In this document: positions 43,313-52,595 of the stretch, in pieces
Numbering within the stretch: the stretch's first letter is position 1
How the letters are laid out: each line of letters starts with the position of its first letter
Assembly (NCBI GenBank): GCA_937874275.1
Contig: CALNAU010000074.1
Span: 1-53,409, forward strand
DNA length: 53,409 nucleotides
Direction of reading: 5' to 3'
From: an uncultured Clostridia bacterium
GTDB taxonomy: Bacteria; Bacillota; Clostridia; Christensenellales; Aristaeellaceae
Program-made: the position numbers and the translations under genes
The notes under the pieces: model-generated
Databases searched by the model: none
What the model saw: the letters and a program-made list of their open reading frames with translations, nothing else
What the model was told of the DNA's origin: nothing

Positions 43313-44020
43313 ATGACCGCACTCGCCCTGTTGACCGAGCAAACCACGCTGTCCAAGCGTGACGTCGTCGCCAGCAACTGGTGGAGCAGCCAGTTCACCA
43401 GCTTCACGCCGCAGGATGTCGCGATGGTTCTGCTGTTTTCGCTGATTGCCAGCGTCATAATTTTGATGGTCTACAAGCGCACCTACCGGGGTGTGCTGTA
43501 CAACCCGTCCTTTGGCACCACGCTGATATTGCTCACCTTGGTCACAGGCCCCGTGGTCATGGCCATCGGCTCCAACGTGGCGCTGTCCATGGGCATGGTG
43601 GGCGCGCTGTCCATCGTGCGCTTCCGCACGGCGGTGAAGGAGCCTATTGACACCGCGTACATGTTCTGGTCCATCACCATGGGCATCATCATCGGCACCA
43701 AATCCTACATCATCGCCATGGGCGTGGTGCTGGGCATCTCGGTGATTATGCTGGGTCTGTCGTTGGTACGCCTGCGCGCCAGTGAAAACTATCTGCTGGT
43801 GCTGCATTACGACCCCTCCGCCGAGCAGGAGATTGACGCCGAACTGCACCGCGGCGTGCGCGCGTACCGCATCCGCTCCAAGACCATCACGCGCTCGGGC
43901 GCCGAGATGACGGTGGACCTGCGGCTGCACCAGCGCACCGACATCGTCAGCCACATGCTGGATATCACCGGCGTACACGACGCGACGCTGGTCTCCTGCC
44001 AGAGCGAAGCCTCGGTCTAA
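43313..44020 (+). CDS. DUF4956 family membrane protein
   Basis: 235 residues. Four hydrophobic segments between residues about 37 and 140, with the family's conserved NPSFGTTLILLTLVTGPVVM and MGMVGALSIVRFRTAVKEP, then a cytoplasmic tail. DUF4956 proteins commonly pair with a VTC-type polyphosphate-polymerase-like domain protein, as here 22 bases downstream, but the joint function is not established. GGAGG lies 7 bases before the ATG. Confidence 0.85.
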   Translation: MTALALLTEQTTLSKRDVVASNWWSSQFTSFTPQDVAMVLLFSLIASVIILMVYKRTYRGVLYNPSFGTTLILLTLVTGPVVMAIGSNVALSMGMVGALSIVRFRTAVKEPIDTAYMFWSITMGIIIGTKSYIIAMGVVLGISVIMLGLSLVRLRASENYLLVLHYDPSAEQEIDAELHRGVRAYRIRSKTITRSGAEMTVDLRLHQRTDIVSHMLDITGVHDATLVSCQSEASV

Positions 44021-44041
44021 CCTCAGCGCGAAAGGAACATC

Positions 44042-44746
44042 ATGGCCGTTTCTGCCCGGCATGAGTTAAAATACTTTATCTCCCAATGCCAGTATCAGGT
44101 GCTGTCGCGCCTGCTGCGGCAGGTGTTGTGGACGGATTCGCACGCCGATGAGAACAACGAGTACCATATCCGCTCGCTGTATTTTGACACGCTGTCAAAC
44201 GGCGCCGTGCACGAAAAGGTGTCGGGCGTGGCCAACCGCAACAAGTACCGCATCCGCATCTACAACCATTCGGACAAAATCATCCGCATGGAGTGCAAGA
44301 GCAAGCTGGACATCTATATCTCCAAGCGAAGCACCCCCATCAGCCGCGACCTGTGCGAGCAGCTGATTGCGGCCGACCCTACCGGGCTTGAAAACACCTC
44401 CTCCGGCCTGCTGCGGGACGTGTACCGTGAGATGCGGCTGCACCTGCTAAAGCCCGTGGTGATGGTGGACTATGTGCGCGAGGCGTACATCCACCCGGCG
44501 GAAGAGGTGCGCATCACCTTTGACAAGCAGCTGCGCAGCGGCCTGGGGGCCACCGACCTGTTCAACAAGCAGCTGCCCGTCTATCCCCCGCTGAAGGACC
44601 CGGACCAGATCATCCTGGAAGTCAAATACAACCGCATGTTGCCGCCGTATATCGCCGACCTGCTCAGCAGCGCGGCCGGCTGGGCGCAGCGCAGCGCTAT
44701 TTCCAAATACATCCTGTGCCGCCAGCACGAAGGAATGGACTATTGA
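44042..44746 (+). CDS. VTC-domain protein (polyphosphate polymerase-like)
   Basis: 234 residues. RHELKYFISQCQYQVLSRLL, IRSLYFDTLSNGAVHEK, NKYRIRIYNHSDKIIRMECK (basic tunnel residues) and ILEVKYNRMLPPYI (metal-binding Glu) match the VTC4-type triphosphate tunnel fold that makes polyphosphate in yeast. With the DUF4956 partner it forms a common bacterial two-gene module; the CotH-like third partner seen in some genomes is absent here. Confidence 0.85.
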   Translation: MAVSARHELKYFISQCQYQVLSRLLRQVLWTDSHADENNEYHIRSLYFDTLSNGAVHEKVSGVANRNKYRIRIYNHSDKIIRMECKSKLDIYISKRSTPISRDLCEQLIAADPTGLENTSSGLLRDVYREMRLHLLKPVVMVDYVREAYIHPAEEVRITFDKQLRSGLGATDLFNKQLPVYPPLKDPDQIILEVKYNRMLPPYIADLLSSAAGWAQRSAISKYILCRQHEGMDY

Positions 44747-44769
44747 CCACACACAACCGGAGGGCAGCC

Positions 44770-46122
44770 ATGCGCAAGAATGACGTGCTCACCCTGCGGG
44801 TAGAGGCATTCGGCTCGGAAGCCGAGGGCCTGTGCCGGCATGAAGGGCAGGTTATTTTTGTGCCCGGCGCGCTGCCGGGCGAGGTGATTGAGGCCCTCAT
44901 CGTCAAGGCGCACCGCAGCCATGCCTTTGGCAAACTGCTACGCGTGGTGGAGGCCTCGCCCGAGCGGGAGGAGCCCCCTTGCCCCTACTACCCCCGCTGC
45001 GGCGGGTGCAGCTGTCAGCACATGCGCTATGAGGCCGAGCTTGCCTTCAAGCAAAGCCATGTGCGCGATGTGCTGGCGCGCGTAGGCGGCGTGCAGATAG
45101 AGGTGCCGCCCGTGGTGGGCATGGACAGCCCCTGGCATTACCGAAACAAGGCCTCCCAACCGGTGAGCGAGGTGGACGGGCTGCCCGTCAGCGGCTTTTA
45201 CGCGCGGCGCAGCCACCGGGTCATCCCGGTGGACAAATGCCTCATTGCCCAGCCGCAGAGCGACCGGGCGGCCGCCATTGTGCTGCAATGGATGCGCGAC
45301 AACGGCATCTCGGCCTACGACGAGGCCACCCACACCGGCCAGATACGCCACATCATGACCCGCGTGAATCACCGGGGGCAGACCATGGTGACTTTGGCCG
45401 CCAACGCCGACACTTTGCCCCATACACAGGCCTTGGCACAGGCGTTGCAGGCCGGCCTGTCCGGGTTCGCGTCGCTGTGCCTGTCCGCCAACCTGGACAA
45501 GGGCAATGTGATTCTGGGCCGCGGCTACCGCACCCTGTGGGGGGAGGAGCGCCTGGTGGACAGGCTGTGCGGGCTGGACTTTTCGCTGTCGCCACTGTCC
45601 TTCTTCCAGGTCAACCGCACCCAGGCGGAGCGCCTGTATCAGCTAGCGCTGGATTTCGCCGCCCCCACCTCCCGCGACCTGGTGTTTGACCTGTACTGCG
45701 GGGCAGGCACCATTTCCTCGGTATTCGCGCCCCGTTGCGGCCGCGTGGTGGGCATCGAGTCGGTCCCCCAGGCGGTGGAGGACGCGCGCCGCAACGCGCA
45801 GGCCAACGGCATTGAGAACGTCACCTTTTTGCAGGGCGCAGCGGAAGAACTGCTGCCCCAGATGGTCAAGGGCGGGGACCGCCCGGACATCGTGGTGCTG
45901 GATCCCCCGCGCAAGGGGGCGGCGCCCCAGGTGTTGGACGCCATCCTGCAGGCCGCCCCGCGCAAAATCGTGTACGTCAGCTGCCACCCCGGCACCCAGG
46001 CGCGGGACGCGCGGCGGCTTTCGGAGGGCGGCTACACCGCGACCGCCTGCGCGCCGGTGGATATGTTCTGCCGGACCCCGGATGTGGAGAATGTACTGCT
46101 GTTTGAAGGAGGCCGCGCATGA
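44770..46122 (+). CDS. rlmD: 23S rRNA (uracil-5-)-methyltransferase RlmD/TrmA family
   Basis: 450 residues from ATG 44770 (GGAGG 6 bases upstream). TRAM domain at residues 1-58; iron-sulphur cysteines Cys71, Cys77, Cys80 (CPYYPRCGGC) and a later one near residue 158 (VDKCLIAQP); SAM site VFDLYCGAGTISSVF; LDPPRKGA; and the nucleophile Cys in VYVSCHPGTQARD. The family methylates U747/U1939 in 23S rRNA or tRNA; which site is modified cannot be told apart here. Its stop overlaps the MATE start (ATGA). Confidence 0.9.
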   Translation: MRKNDVLTLRVEAFGSEAEGLCRHEGQVIFVPGALPGEVIEALIVKAHRSHAFGKLLRVVEASPEREEPPCPYYPRCGGCSCQHMRYEAELAFKQSHVRDVLARVGGVQIEVPPVVGMDSPWHYRNKASQPVSEVDGLPVSGFYARRSHRVIPVDKCLIAQPQSDRAAAIVLQWMRDNGISAYDEATHTGQIRHIMTRVNHRGQTMVTLAANADTLPHTQALAQALQAGLSGFASLCLSANLDKGNVILGRGYRTLWGEERLVDRLCGLDFSLSPLSFFQVNRTQAERLYQLALDFAAPTSRDLVFDLYCGAGTISSVFAPRCGRVVGIESVPQAVEDARRNAQANGIENVTFLQGAAEELLPQMVKGGDRPDIVVLDPPRKGAAPQVLDAILQAAPRKIVYVSCHPGTQARDARRLSEGGYTATACAPVDMFCRTPDVENVLLFEGGRA

Positions 46123-47474
46123 TATTGGCCCAGGACGCGCGCTACGTCCAGTTCCCCAACAAGCGCCTGATGAAGCTGTTGGTGCCCCTGCTGGTGGAAC
46201 AGAGCATTCTGGTGGCGGTCAGCTTCATCGACGCCATCATGCTGTCCTCCATCCACCAGGACGCGTATTCGGCCATCTCGCTGGTGGATATGATCAACCT
46301 GCTGGTGATGCAGGTGTTTATGGCCATCGGTGCCGGCGGGGCGATTGTGGCGGCGCAGCTGGTGGGCAAAAAGGATCGCGATGGCGCGCTCAACACCGCC
46401 AACCAGACGGTGATGCTGGTGCTGGCCGTGTCGGTGACGCTGGCCGCGCTGACGCTGGTGCTCAACAACAGGCTGCTGCGCTTCATCTACCCCTCCACGT
46501 CCGAATCCATCATGGGCTATGCCCGGCAGTATTTTGCGCTGTCCGCCATCTCGTATCCCGCGTACGCGCTGTTCAACAGCGGGGCTAACCTGCTGTACGC
46601 GCAGAGCAACAGCCGCTCCTCCATGGTGGCGGCCTTCAGCATGAACCTGATCAAGGTACTGCTCAATCTGCTGTTCATCCGCGTGTTCTCGCTGGGCGTG
46701 TGGGGCATCGGCCTGGCCACCATCCTGTCGCGCGTGCTGGGCGCCTATATGGTGACCCGTGTGCTGCTGGACCCCCACTCCCAAATCCACTACCGCAAAC
46801 CGCTCAACTTCAAGGCGCTGTTGCATTTTGAGCGCCGCATCCTCAAGGTGGCCGGCCCCTCGGGGGTGGAGAATACACTGTTTCTGTTCGGCAAGCTCAT
46901 CATCGGCACGATTATCGCGAGCCTGGCTAGCAACATGATTGCCGCCAACGCCGCTGCCAATACGCTGAGCACCCTCATCAACATCCCCTGCAACGCGCTC
47001 AACCTGGCCACCATCACGGTGGTCGGCCAGTGCATCGGCGCGGGGCTGCACAACGAGGCGGAGTACAACGCCAAGCGCCTGCTGAGCATGACCTTTATCG
47101 CGCAGTTTGTGATGAGCGGGCTGCTGTTCATCTTTGTCAAACCGGTGGTGGGCATCCTGAGCCTCAGCGCAGACACCGCTGCTATCACGGCCAACATTCT
47201 GCGCGTGTACTGCGTACTGACCATCCCCTTTGAGCCGCTGGCCTTTGGCCTGCCCAACTCGCTGCGCGCCTCGGGCGACAACAAGTACACCATGTATTCC
47301 TCCATCCTCAGCATGGTGGTGTTTCGGGTGGGCTTCTCCTATATGTTCGTGTACGGGTTCAACCTGGGCATCCACGGCATCTGGTACGCGATGTACTTCG
47401 ACTGGGTGTCCCGCTCCATCTTCTTTGTGCTACGGTTCAGAAGCGGCAAGTGGAAGAAGCACAGCCTGGTATAA
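46119..47474 (+). CDS. MATE family efflux transporter
   Basis: 451 residues with twelve hydrophobic segments. LVPLLVEQSILVAVSFIDAI, FMAIGAGGAIVAAQLVGKKD and the second-half NIPCNALNLATITVVGQCIG are the repeated MATE halves. It exports cationic compounds using Na+ or H+. The start overlaps rlmD and suggests co-transcription. Confidence 0.9.
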   Translation: MILAQDARYVQFPNKRLMKLLVPLLVEQSILVAVSFIDAIMLSSIHQDAYSAISLVDMINLLVMQVFMAIGAGGAIVAAQLVGKKDRDGALNTANQTVMLVLAVSVTLAALTLVLNNRLLRFIYPSTSESIMGYARQYFALSAISYPAYALFNSGANLLYAQSNSRSSMVAAFSMNLIKVLLNLLFIRVFSLGVWGIGLATILSRVLGAYMVTRVLLDPHSQIHYRKPLNFKALLHFERRILKVAGPSGVENTLFLFGKLIIGTIIASLASNMIAANAAANTLSTLINIPCNALNLATITVVGQCIGAGLHNEAEYNAKRLLSMTFIAQFVMSGLLFIFVKPVVGILSLSADTAAITANILRVYCVLTIPFEPLAFGLPNSLRASGDNKYTMYSSILSMVVFRVGFSYMFVYGFNLGIHGIWYAMYFDWVSRSIFFVLRFRSGKWKKHSLV

Positions 47475-47514
47475 ACGGTGCTGTAGCTCGCCAAAGCCCC
47501 AGCGATATTTAACG

Positions 47515-47550
47515 CAGCGCAGCCCGGCTGATGCCGGGCTGCGCTGGTTT
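47515..47550. terminator. Terminator between MATE and the convergent glutamate-mutase operon
   Basis: A 14-bp perfect stem (CAGCGCAGCCCGGC/GCCGGGCTGCGCTG, loop TGAT), then GTTTG on the plus strand. It serves the MATE gene; the minus strand lacks a T-run, so it may be weaker for the opposite operon. Confidence 0.75.
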
Positions 47551-47564
47551 GTCCAATCCGTTTA

Positions 47565-48488
47565 TTAGAGCGAAGTAATCCTGTTCAGGTCCCGCACGCT
47601 GTTGGGCTTCTGTTCCCCCACCATGCCCACCAGCAGGTAACTGCCCGTCATTTCGTCATACTGGATGTCGCGCAGCACATGGAAGTTCTCAATCTTGCCG
47701 GTGGAGGTGACGTGCATCCGGGGGCCTGTGCAGTGGTGCTTGTGGGGGCCGATGTTGATGTGCTCGTTATCGGCATAGCTGACAGGCAAATCCTGTGCCA
47801 CCATGTCCAGCACATACTTCTCCAGCTCGTCCACATCGAAGGTGAACTTGTCGCGGAACCGCAGGATGAACCCATGACGGATATCGCCATGGGTATAGTC
47901 GTGAATGTCATATTGGCGAAGGAAGCGCTCGGTCAGATCCTCGGCCGTGTGTGCCATGCGGCGGTACTTGATGGACTTGAACACAATGTCCGCCACATCC
48001 TGCGGCTCTGGGCCGAAGATGGTGGGCCGGCTGACGATGACCTCGTCACCGATGCCCACCAGGATCTCCGCGTTGAGGTTGAGCAGCGGGTACACGCGCT
48101 CAAAGTGCTCCACCACCACACGCCGCCCCTTGGCCACGGCTTCGCGGATGGCGTCCGCCAACACATGCAGCTGGGTGAACGCCTCCTCAAAGCGGATGTC
48201 CAGGTGATAGGTGTGCGGCTGGTAGAAGCCGCGGTCGTCAATATCCAGCAGCGGCAGCGGGCGCACGTTGACGCCGTTGTCGTCGTTGGTGAGCTCCAGC
48301 CCCGGGAACATGCCGCGTATCAGCAGGCTCTTGCCCGACCCGGCATCGCCAATGATGCCGATGAGCCGGTCAAATGTGGACAGGTGCCGCTGGGAAATAG
48401 TCATGCCCAACTGGCCCATGCGCACATAGCCGCGCGGGGCAAAGTACACGCTGTACAGGGGCTGGAGCTCCACCTGGGTGGTTGGCAT
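47565..48488 (-). CDS. P-loop ATPase with alanyl-tRNA-synthetase editing-like domain
   Basis: 307 residues from ATG 48488, two bases after the mal stop. Residues 43-60 give a Walker A loop (IIGDAGSGKSLLIRG). From residue about 165 the sequence resembles the second additional domain of alanyl/threonyl-tRNA synthetases: HTAEDL at 180 (HTATH in the family, so the second His is Asp) and HCTGPRMHVTSTGKI at 252 (compare CGGTHVxxTGxI). Three of four zinc ligands are kept. It is the last gene of the glutamate mutase operon and I have seen such proteins only in that context in general knowledge; its job is unknown. Confidence 0.75.
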   Translation of the reverse strand: MPTTQVELQPLYSVYFAPRGYVRMGQLGMTISQRHLSTFDRLIGIIGDAGSGKSLLIRGMFPGLELTNDDNGVNVRPLPLLDIDDRGFYQPHTYHLDIRFEEAFTQLHVLADAIREAVAKGRRVVVEHFERVYPLLNLNAEILVGIGDEVIVSRPTIFGPEPQDVADIVFKSIKYRRMAHTAEDLTERFLRQYDIHDYTHGDIRHGFILRFRDKFTFDVDELEKYVLDMVAQDLPVSYADNEHINIGPHKHHCTGPRMHVTSTGKIENFHVLRDIQYDEMTGSYLLVGMVGEQKPNSVRDLNRITSL

Positions 48489-48490
48489 AC

Positions 48491-49744
48491 TCAGCGAGCG
48501 ACGCCGATGCCGGCGCGGCGAAGCGCCAGGATGCGGTTCATCTCGTTGTAGTTGATCATGATGGCTTCGTCCACGCCCATGCCCGGCTTGCCCAGAATCT
48601 GGTCCGGCTTGGTGGCCATGGCGCAGTGCACGCACACCTGGGCGGAACGGTCGGTCTCGTTGCAGGTGCCGCCCTGGTAGGCGCCAATGCCCTTCTCCTC
48701 GCAGTAGAGCACAGCCTCGATGGTGTTGTGCACGCTGCCCAGGTCAGGCGTCTTTACCTGAATCATGTGGCCGGCCTTGTTGTCGGCGAAGTAGATGACG
48801 TCTTCCAGCGTGTTGCACCATTCGTCGGCCACCAGCTCCACGTCGATGCCCAGCTTGTCCACCAAAGCGGTCAGGCCGCTGAGGTCCTTCATCTGCTGCT
48901 CGCGGCTGCCCGAATCCATGGGGCCTTCGATGCGCAGCCTAAAGGGCTTGGCAGCCTCTACCAACGTGCGCAGATAGTCGGCCATCTCCTGGTAATTGCT
49001 GGCGCCAAACACCATGCCGATGGTGCCGTACACGTCAATGTGCAGGATGGGGTGATAGCCCTCGTAGGGCGCGTGCTCGATGATGCGGCGACTGAGCCAC
49101 TTCACGTACTCCAGCAGCTTTTCGCCCTTCTGGCCCAGCTTGTCCACGCTGTTAAACAGGCCGTGGGGCAGCACGTCCACTGCCTTCATGATCATCTTGT
49201 CCACGTTGGTGTAGCGGTCGTCGCCGGACTGGGTGAAGATGTGCAGCGGCTTCTCGGTGACGGTGACGCCGTATTCCTTGGCCACCACGTCGCACATGTT
49301 GAGGCCTTGCGCCTTGGCCACCGCGTCTAAAATCGCCTGGCTGACGCCGTAGCGGATGGCGGTGTGCAGCCGCTTGCCATTGACTTCCATGTGGTCGATT
49401 TCGCCGGCCAGGGCGCGGAAGTTGTCCGCGTCGCGGCCCACCAGGTGCTCGGCTACTTCGTTCTCTATCAGCGGGATGAAGGTATCCGCCAGGAACAGCG
49501 GGTCACGTCCGCCGGCGCCGGAATACTGCACAGCCGCGCAGTCACCCCAGCCAATCTGGCCGTTCTCCAGCACGATCATCACCGAAATCGCCTCGCCGGC
49601 CTGGCGGATGCGGGTGAACCCGGGCGTCGCCGGCTCGCCTACATACAGCGCGCCATCCTGCCCCGCCCCTGCCTTGATGGCCTTCTGATCGTCAAAGTAG
49701 AACCCCGTGCGTCCCGGTGAACAGACTACCTTCTGAATCTTCAT
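48491..49744 (-). CDS. mal: Methylaspartate ammonia-lyase
   Basis: 417 residues, enolase superfamily. Seen: GWGDCAAVQYSGAGGRDP, HIDVYGTIGMVFG, RIEGPMDSGSREQQM and VADEWCNTLEDVIYF, which supply the metal-binding Asp, Glu and Asp, and HMIQVKTPDLGSVHN with the catalytic Lys. It eliminates ammonia from (2S,3S)-3-methylaspartate to give mesaconate. ATG 49744 follows glmE by 11 bases. Confidence 0.93.
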   Translation of the reverse strand: MKIQKVVCSPGRTGFYFDDQKAIKAGAGQDGALYVGEPATPGFTRIRQAGEAISVMIVLENGQIGWGDCAAVQYSGAGGRDPLFLADTFIPLIENEVAEHLVGRDADNFRALAGEIDHMEVNGKRLHTAIRYGVSQAILDAVAKAQGLNMCDVVAKEYGVTVTEKPLHIFTQSGDDRYTNVDKMIMKAVDVLPHGLFNSVDKLGQKGEKLLEYVKWLSRRIIEHAPYEGYHPILHIDVYGTIGMVFGASNYQEMADYLRTLVEAAKPFRLRIEGPMDSGSREQQMKDLSGLTALVDKLGIDVELVADEWCNTLEDVIYFADNKAGHMIQVKTPDLGSVHNTIEAVLYCEEKGIGAYQGGTCNETDRSAQVCVHCAMATKPDQILGKPGMGVDEAIMINYNEMNRILALRRAGIGVAR

Positions 49745-49755
49745 GATACCCCTCC

Positions 49756-51210
49756 TTATTTCTTCGGTCTGCCTACCAGGCAGCTCTTGCTGATCGCATA
49801 GATGTCATCGATGGACATCTGGAAGGAAACCTCACGCCCCTCGTTCTTGGCGCGCTCGGCAATCTTTTCGCGGTGGAAGGCCTTGATGTCCTCCGTGAAG
49901 GGCAGCATGCCCGTATCCAGGAAGCGCACCGCGCCCTGGTCGTCGCGGGCGGGCATAATTTTGCCCGCGTTGATGCGGCTGGGGGCAAAGGGTACGTCGA
50001 TGACGCCCGCTTCAAAGGCACGCACGGTGCCCACCGCGATGTCGCCGTTGCCCAGCTCCAGCGTTTTTTCCAGGATGCAGCGGGTCTCGCGCTTGATGAT
50101 GTCGATCTCGGCAGCCAGCACGGTGTCCTCCACCATCTTCTGGTCGGCCAGCATGCTGATGATCTGCTTGGTGGCGCGCAGGCCGGCGGCGTTTGCCTCC
50201 TTGGTGGGCACGCCCATGGCCTCGTGCGGGGTCTTGACAATCACCTTGGTAGCCTTGGCCAAAGCCGCGGCCGCGCTGCCCCAGCAGATGACGGCGAATG
50301 CCTTGGCCTCATCCTGCGGGAAGCCGCCCATCCACTGGTGAAGCACCGTGGACACGTTACAATCCTTGTAGCCGAAGCGGTCCAGGTATTCCTTGGTCTG
50401 CTGCTCCAGCGCGCGGATGGCCGCCACGTCCTGCACCAGGTTGCCGCACTGGCCGTAGCCCACGGTGACGCTGCGCACGCCTTGCTCGGCGGCGACCAGC
50501 GCCTCGATGATGGCGATGGAATTGGATACACACGGCGGCACCAGCGTGCCCGTCAGCGGGCCAAAGGGCTCGCGGTTGATGGAGATGCCCTTTTCCTCAT
50601 AGTAGCCGGTCAGGCGATCCACATACTGCCAGGTGAGCAGCGTGTGCTCCATGGGCACGTTCTTGGCGTAGGGAATGTTGTAGGAGATGCCGCCGCCCTC
50701 AAAGCTGGTGAAGCCACCGGCCAGTGTAATCTCGGCCAGCAGGCGGGCATCGGGCGTGCCGTGGCGCACCTGCACGGGCGACGCGACGGAGCTGGTTACC
50801 ATGCGGCAGCCTTCCACGCCGTGGTTGACGGCGGGGAAGCCGTTGAGCATCGCCTTGCCGCTGGCCATGGACTCTTTGATGCCGTGCTCGGCATCCTCGT
50901 AGCGATTCAGGCGCGTATAGGCGTCAATGGTGGTGGGCAGCAGGTCGGCCTCGCCCTCATTCTCCAGGTAGCGCAGCAATTCGATGTGCGCCTCGATGAG
51001 GGGCACGCCCGCGCGGGGCTGAATCAGCGTGACCTCACGCTTGACGGCGTTATCCAGCTTGCTCTGAAAGCGCTTTTCGGGCGCGATGCCGCGCTGGTAC
51101 TCGATGGCTTCGTCCAGGTCCACACCCTTGCCGGTGGGCCAGCTGGCCAGCACGTTTTGCCGTTCGGCCAGGAAGGCTTCCTCAGTCCATTTTTTATTTT
51201 GCAGCTGCAT
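49756..51210 (-). CDS. glmE: Glutamate mutase catalytic (epsilon) subunit
   Basis: 484 residues from ATG 51210, matching the family length. NAVNHGVEGCRMV-type text appears as FPAVNHGVEGCRMVTSS, with TSFEGGGISYNIPYAK and YGQCGNLVQDVAA. TIM-barrel subunit that rearranges L-glutamate to 3-methylaspartate with coenzyme B12 bound between it and GlmS. Its start overlaps glmL by 17 bases. Upstream-extended frames enter glmL and are rejected. Confidence 0.94.
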   Translation of the reverse strand: MQLQNKKWTEEAFLAERQNVLASWPTGKGVDLDEAIEYQRGIAPEKRFQSKLDNAVKREVTLIQPRAGVPLIEAHIELLRYLENEGEADLLPTTIDAYTRLNRYEDAEHGIKESMASGKAMLNGFPAVNHGVEGCRMVTSSVASPVQVRHGTPDARLLAEITLAGGFTSFEGGGISYNIPYAKNVPMEHTLLTWQYVDRLTGYYEEKGISINREPFGPLTGTLVPPCVSNSIAIIEALVAAEQGVRSVTVGYGQCGNLVQDVAAIRALEQQTKEYLDRFGYKDCNVSTVLHQWMGGFPQDEAKAFAVICWGSAAAALAKATKVIVKTPHEAMGVPTKEANAAGLRATKQIISMLADQKMVEDTVLAAEIDIIKRETRCILEKTLELGNGDIAVGTVRAFEAGVIDVPFAPSRINAGKIMPARDDQGAVRFLDTGMLPFTEDIKAFHREKIAERAKNEGREVSFQMSIDDIYAISKSCLVGRPKK

Positions 51211-52594
51211 GTGTTTCTTCCTTTCCAAAGTGTTGAAGCAGTATCTCCAGGGCCGCGTCCTCATCATGACCGGCCAATAAACCCATGGCGGAAAGAATGT
51301 AGCGCTTGTCGCGCACGGTATCAAAGTGCCGGGGCACCAGCGCGTGCGGGTCCACGGTGCGCACCGCCTGCTGGGCGATGCCATCCGCATCCTCGGCATG
51401 TATCAGGGCGCCGCCGGTGAGCAGCATGCGGCCCACCTGCGTCAGGTCCTTGCCCGTCTGGCGGAACATGGGGCCCGATGGGGTGTAGATCTCCTCCAGC
51501 GTGCCCGCGTGGCGGATCAGCCCCAGGCGGATGGCCAGCACCGCCAAAGCGAAGTCCAGCTGTTGGTCCTGCTCGGTCTGGGGCAGCACGGACGGGTCGC
51601 GGTCGATGGCGGCCAAGCCCTGCGCCGCCTGCTCCTCGGTGAGGCCGCTGACGTGCAGCAATTCCTCCATGCCCGCAGCCTCCACCACGCCATGGGCGCT
51701 GTAGCGCATCCCGATGTCGCCCTCCACGGTGCGCTTGACATATGGCTCGCGCAGGCCGTGCAGGTAGGTGGAGGGGTTGATGGGGTCGCCCGAGGCGATG
51801 GAGTATACATCCGTCGTGGCACCGCCCAGGTCCACCGCCACCAGGTCGCCGATGCCGGTGCGCCGGCTGGTGCCGCGGCTGAGCAGCGTCAGCGCCGCCA
51901 GCACGGCTGCCGGGGTGGGCATCAGGATGCCGTCCAGGATGTCCGAGAATTGGCTGAGTCCCTTGAATTGAATGATGCGCTGCAGGAAAATCTCGCGGAT
52001 GACCTGCTGCACAGGCGCTGCGTCCAGCTTGCCCAGGGTGGGCATCACGTTGGACGCGGTGTAGACCGGGTGGGTGGAGGCGGCCAACGTGTCCCGGCAG
52101 TCGGCCAGGGCCGCGCGGTTGCCCGCGAACACCACCGGGAAGGTGCCCTCAATGCCCGCGATGACGCGGGCGTTGGCCTTGACCACATCGCTGTTGCCGC
52201 CATCAATGCCGCCAACCAGCAGCAGGATGTCCGGGTTTATGCGGGCGATTTCGGCTGCGTCTTGCTCGGTCAGCTCATACGAGTAGGTCTGGATGACCTT
52301 GGCCCCCGCCCCAAAGGCGGCAAACCGCGCGGCCTTGGCCGTTAGCGCCGGCACCAGCCCGCAGGCCACCATGCGCAGGCCGCCGGCCGCACTGGAACAG
52401 GCCAGGCGGGCCGAGAACTCCAGCGGGCCTGTCTTTTCCGTCAGGCGCTGCATGGCCTGCTCCAACCCGATGGAGATATCGCTGGCGGCGGTGGTAAATG
52501 CCTGCGCGGTGCCCAGAATAGACCGCGCCTGCGTATCAACAGCCGTCAGCTTGGTGTAGGTCGATCCAAAGTCAATCAGCAGAACCGGCTGCAT
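51194..52594 (-). CDS. glmL: Glutamate mutase reactivating protein GlmL/MutL
   Basis: 466 residues. ASKHA-type ATPase: VLLIDFGSTYTKLTAVD (phosphate 1), SSAAGGLRMVACGL, LLVGGIDGGNSDV and VAVDLGGATTDVYSIAS (phosphate 2). GlmL releases damaged cobalamin from glutamate mutase at the cost of ATP. It starts one base after the glmS stop. Confidence 0.93.
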   Translation of the reverse strand: MQPVLLIDFGSTYTKLTAVDTQARSILGTAQAFTTAASDISIGLEQAMQRLTEKTGPLEFSARLACSSAAGGLRMVACGLVPALTAKAARFAAFGAGAKVIQTYSYELTEQDAAEIARINPDILLLVGGIDGGNSDVVKANARVIAGIEGTFPVVFAGNRAALADCRDTLAASTHPVYTASNVMPTLGKLDAAPVQQVIREIFLQRIIQFKGLSQFSDILDGILMPTPAAVLAALTLLSRGTSRRTGIGDLVAVDLGGATTDVYSIASGDPINPSTYLHGLREPYVKRTVEGDIGMRYSAHGVVEAAGMEELLHVSGLTEEQAAQGLAAIDRDPSVLPQTEQDQQLDFALAVLAIRLGLIRHAGTLEEIYTPSGPMFRQTGKDLTQVGRMLLTGGALIHAEDADGIAQQAVRTVDPHALVPRHFDTVRDKRYILSAMGLLAGHDEDAALEILLQHFGKEETHAAAK

Positions 52595-52595
52595 G

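Noticed and set aside
47679..48551. Long open frame on the plus strand opposite the P-loop gene and similar long frames opposite mal, glmE and glmL
   Set aside because: They are low-complexity readings rich in His, Val, Ala and Gly caused by high G+C codon use of the genes on the other strand. They lack ribosome sites and family motifs.
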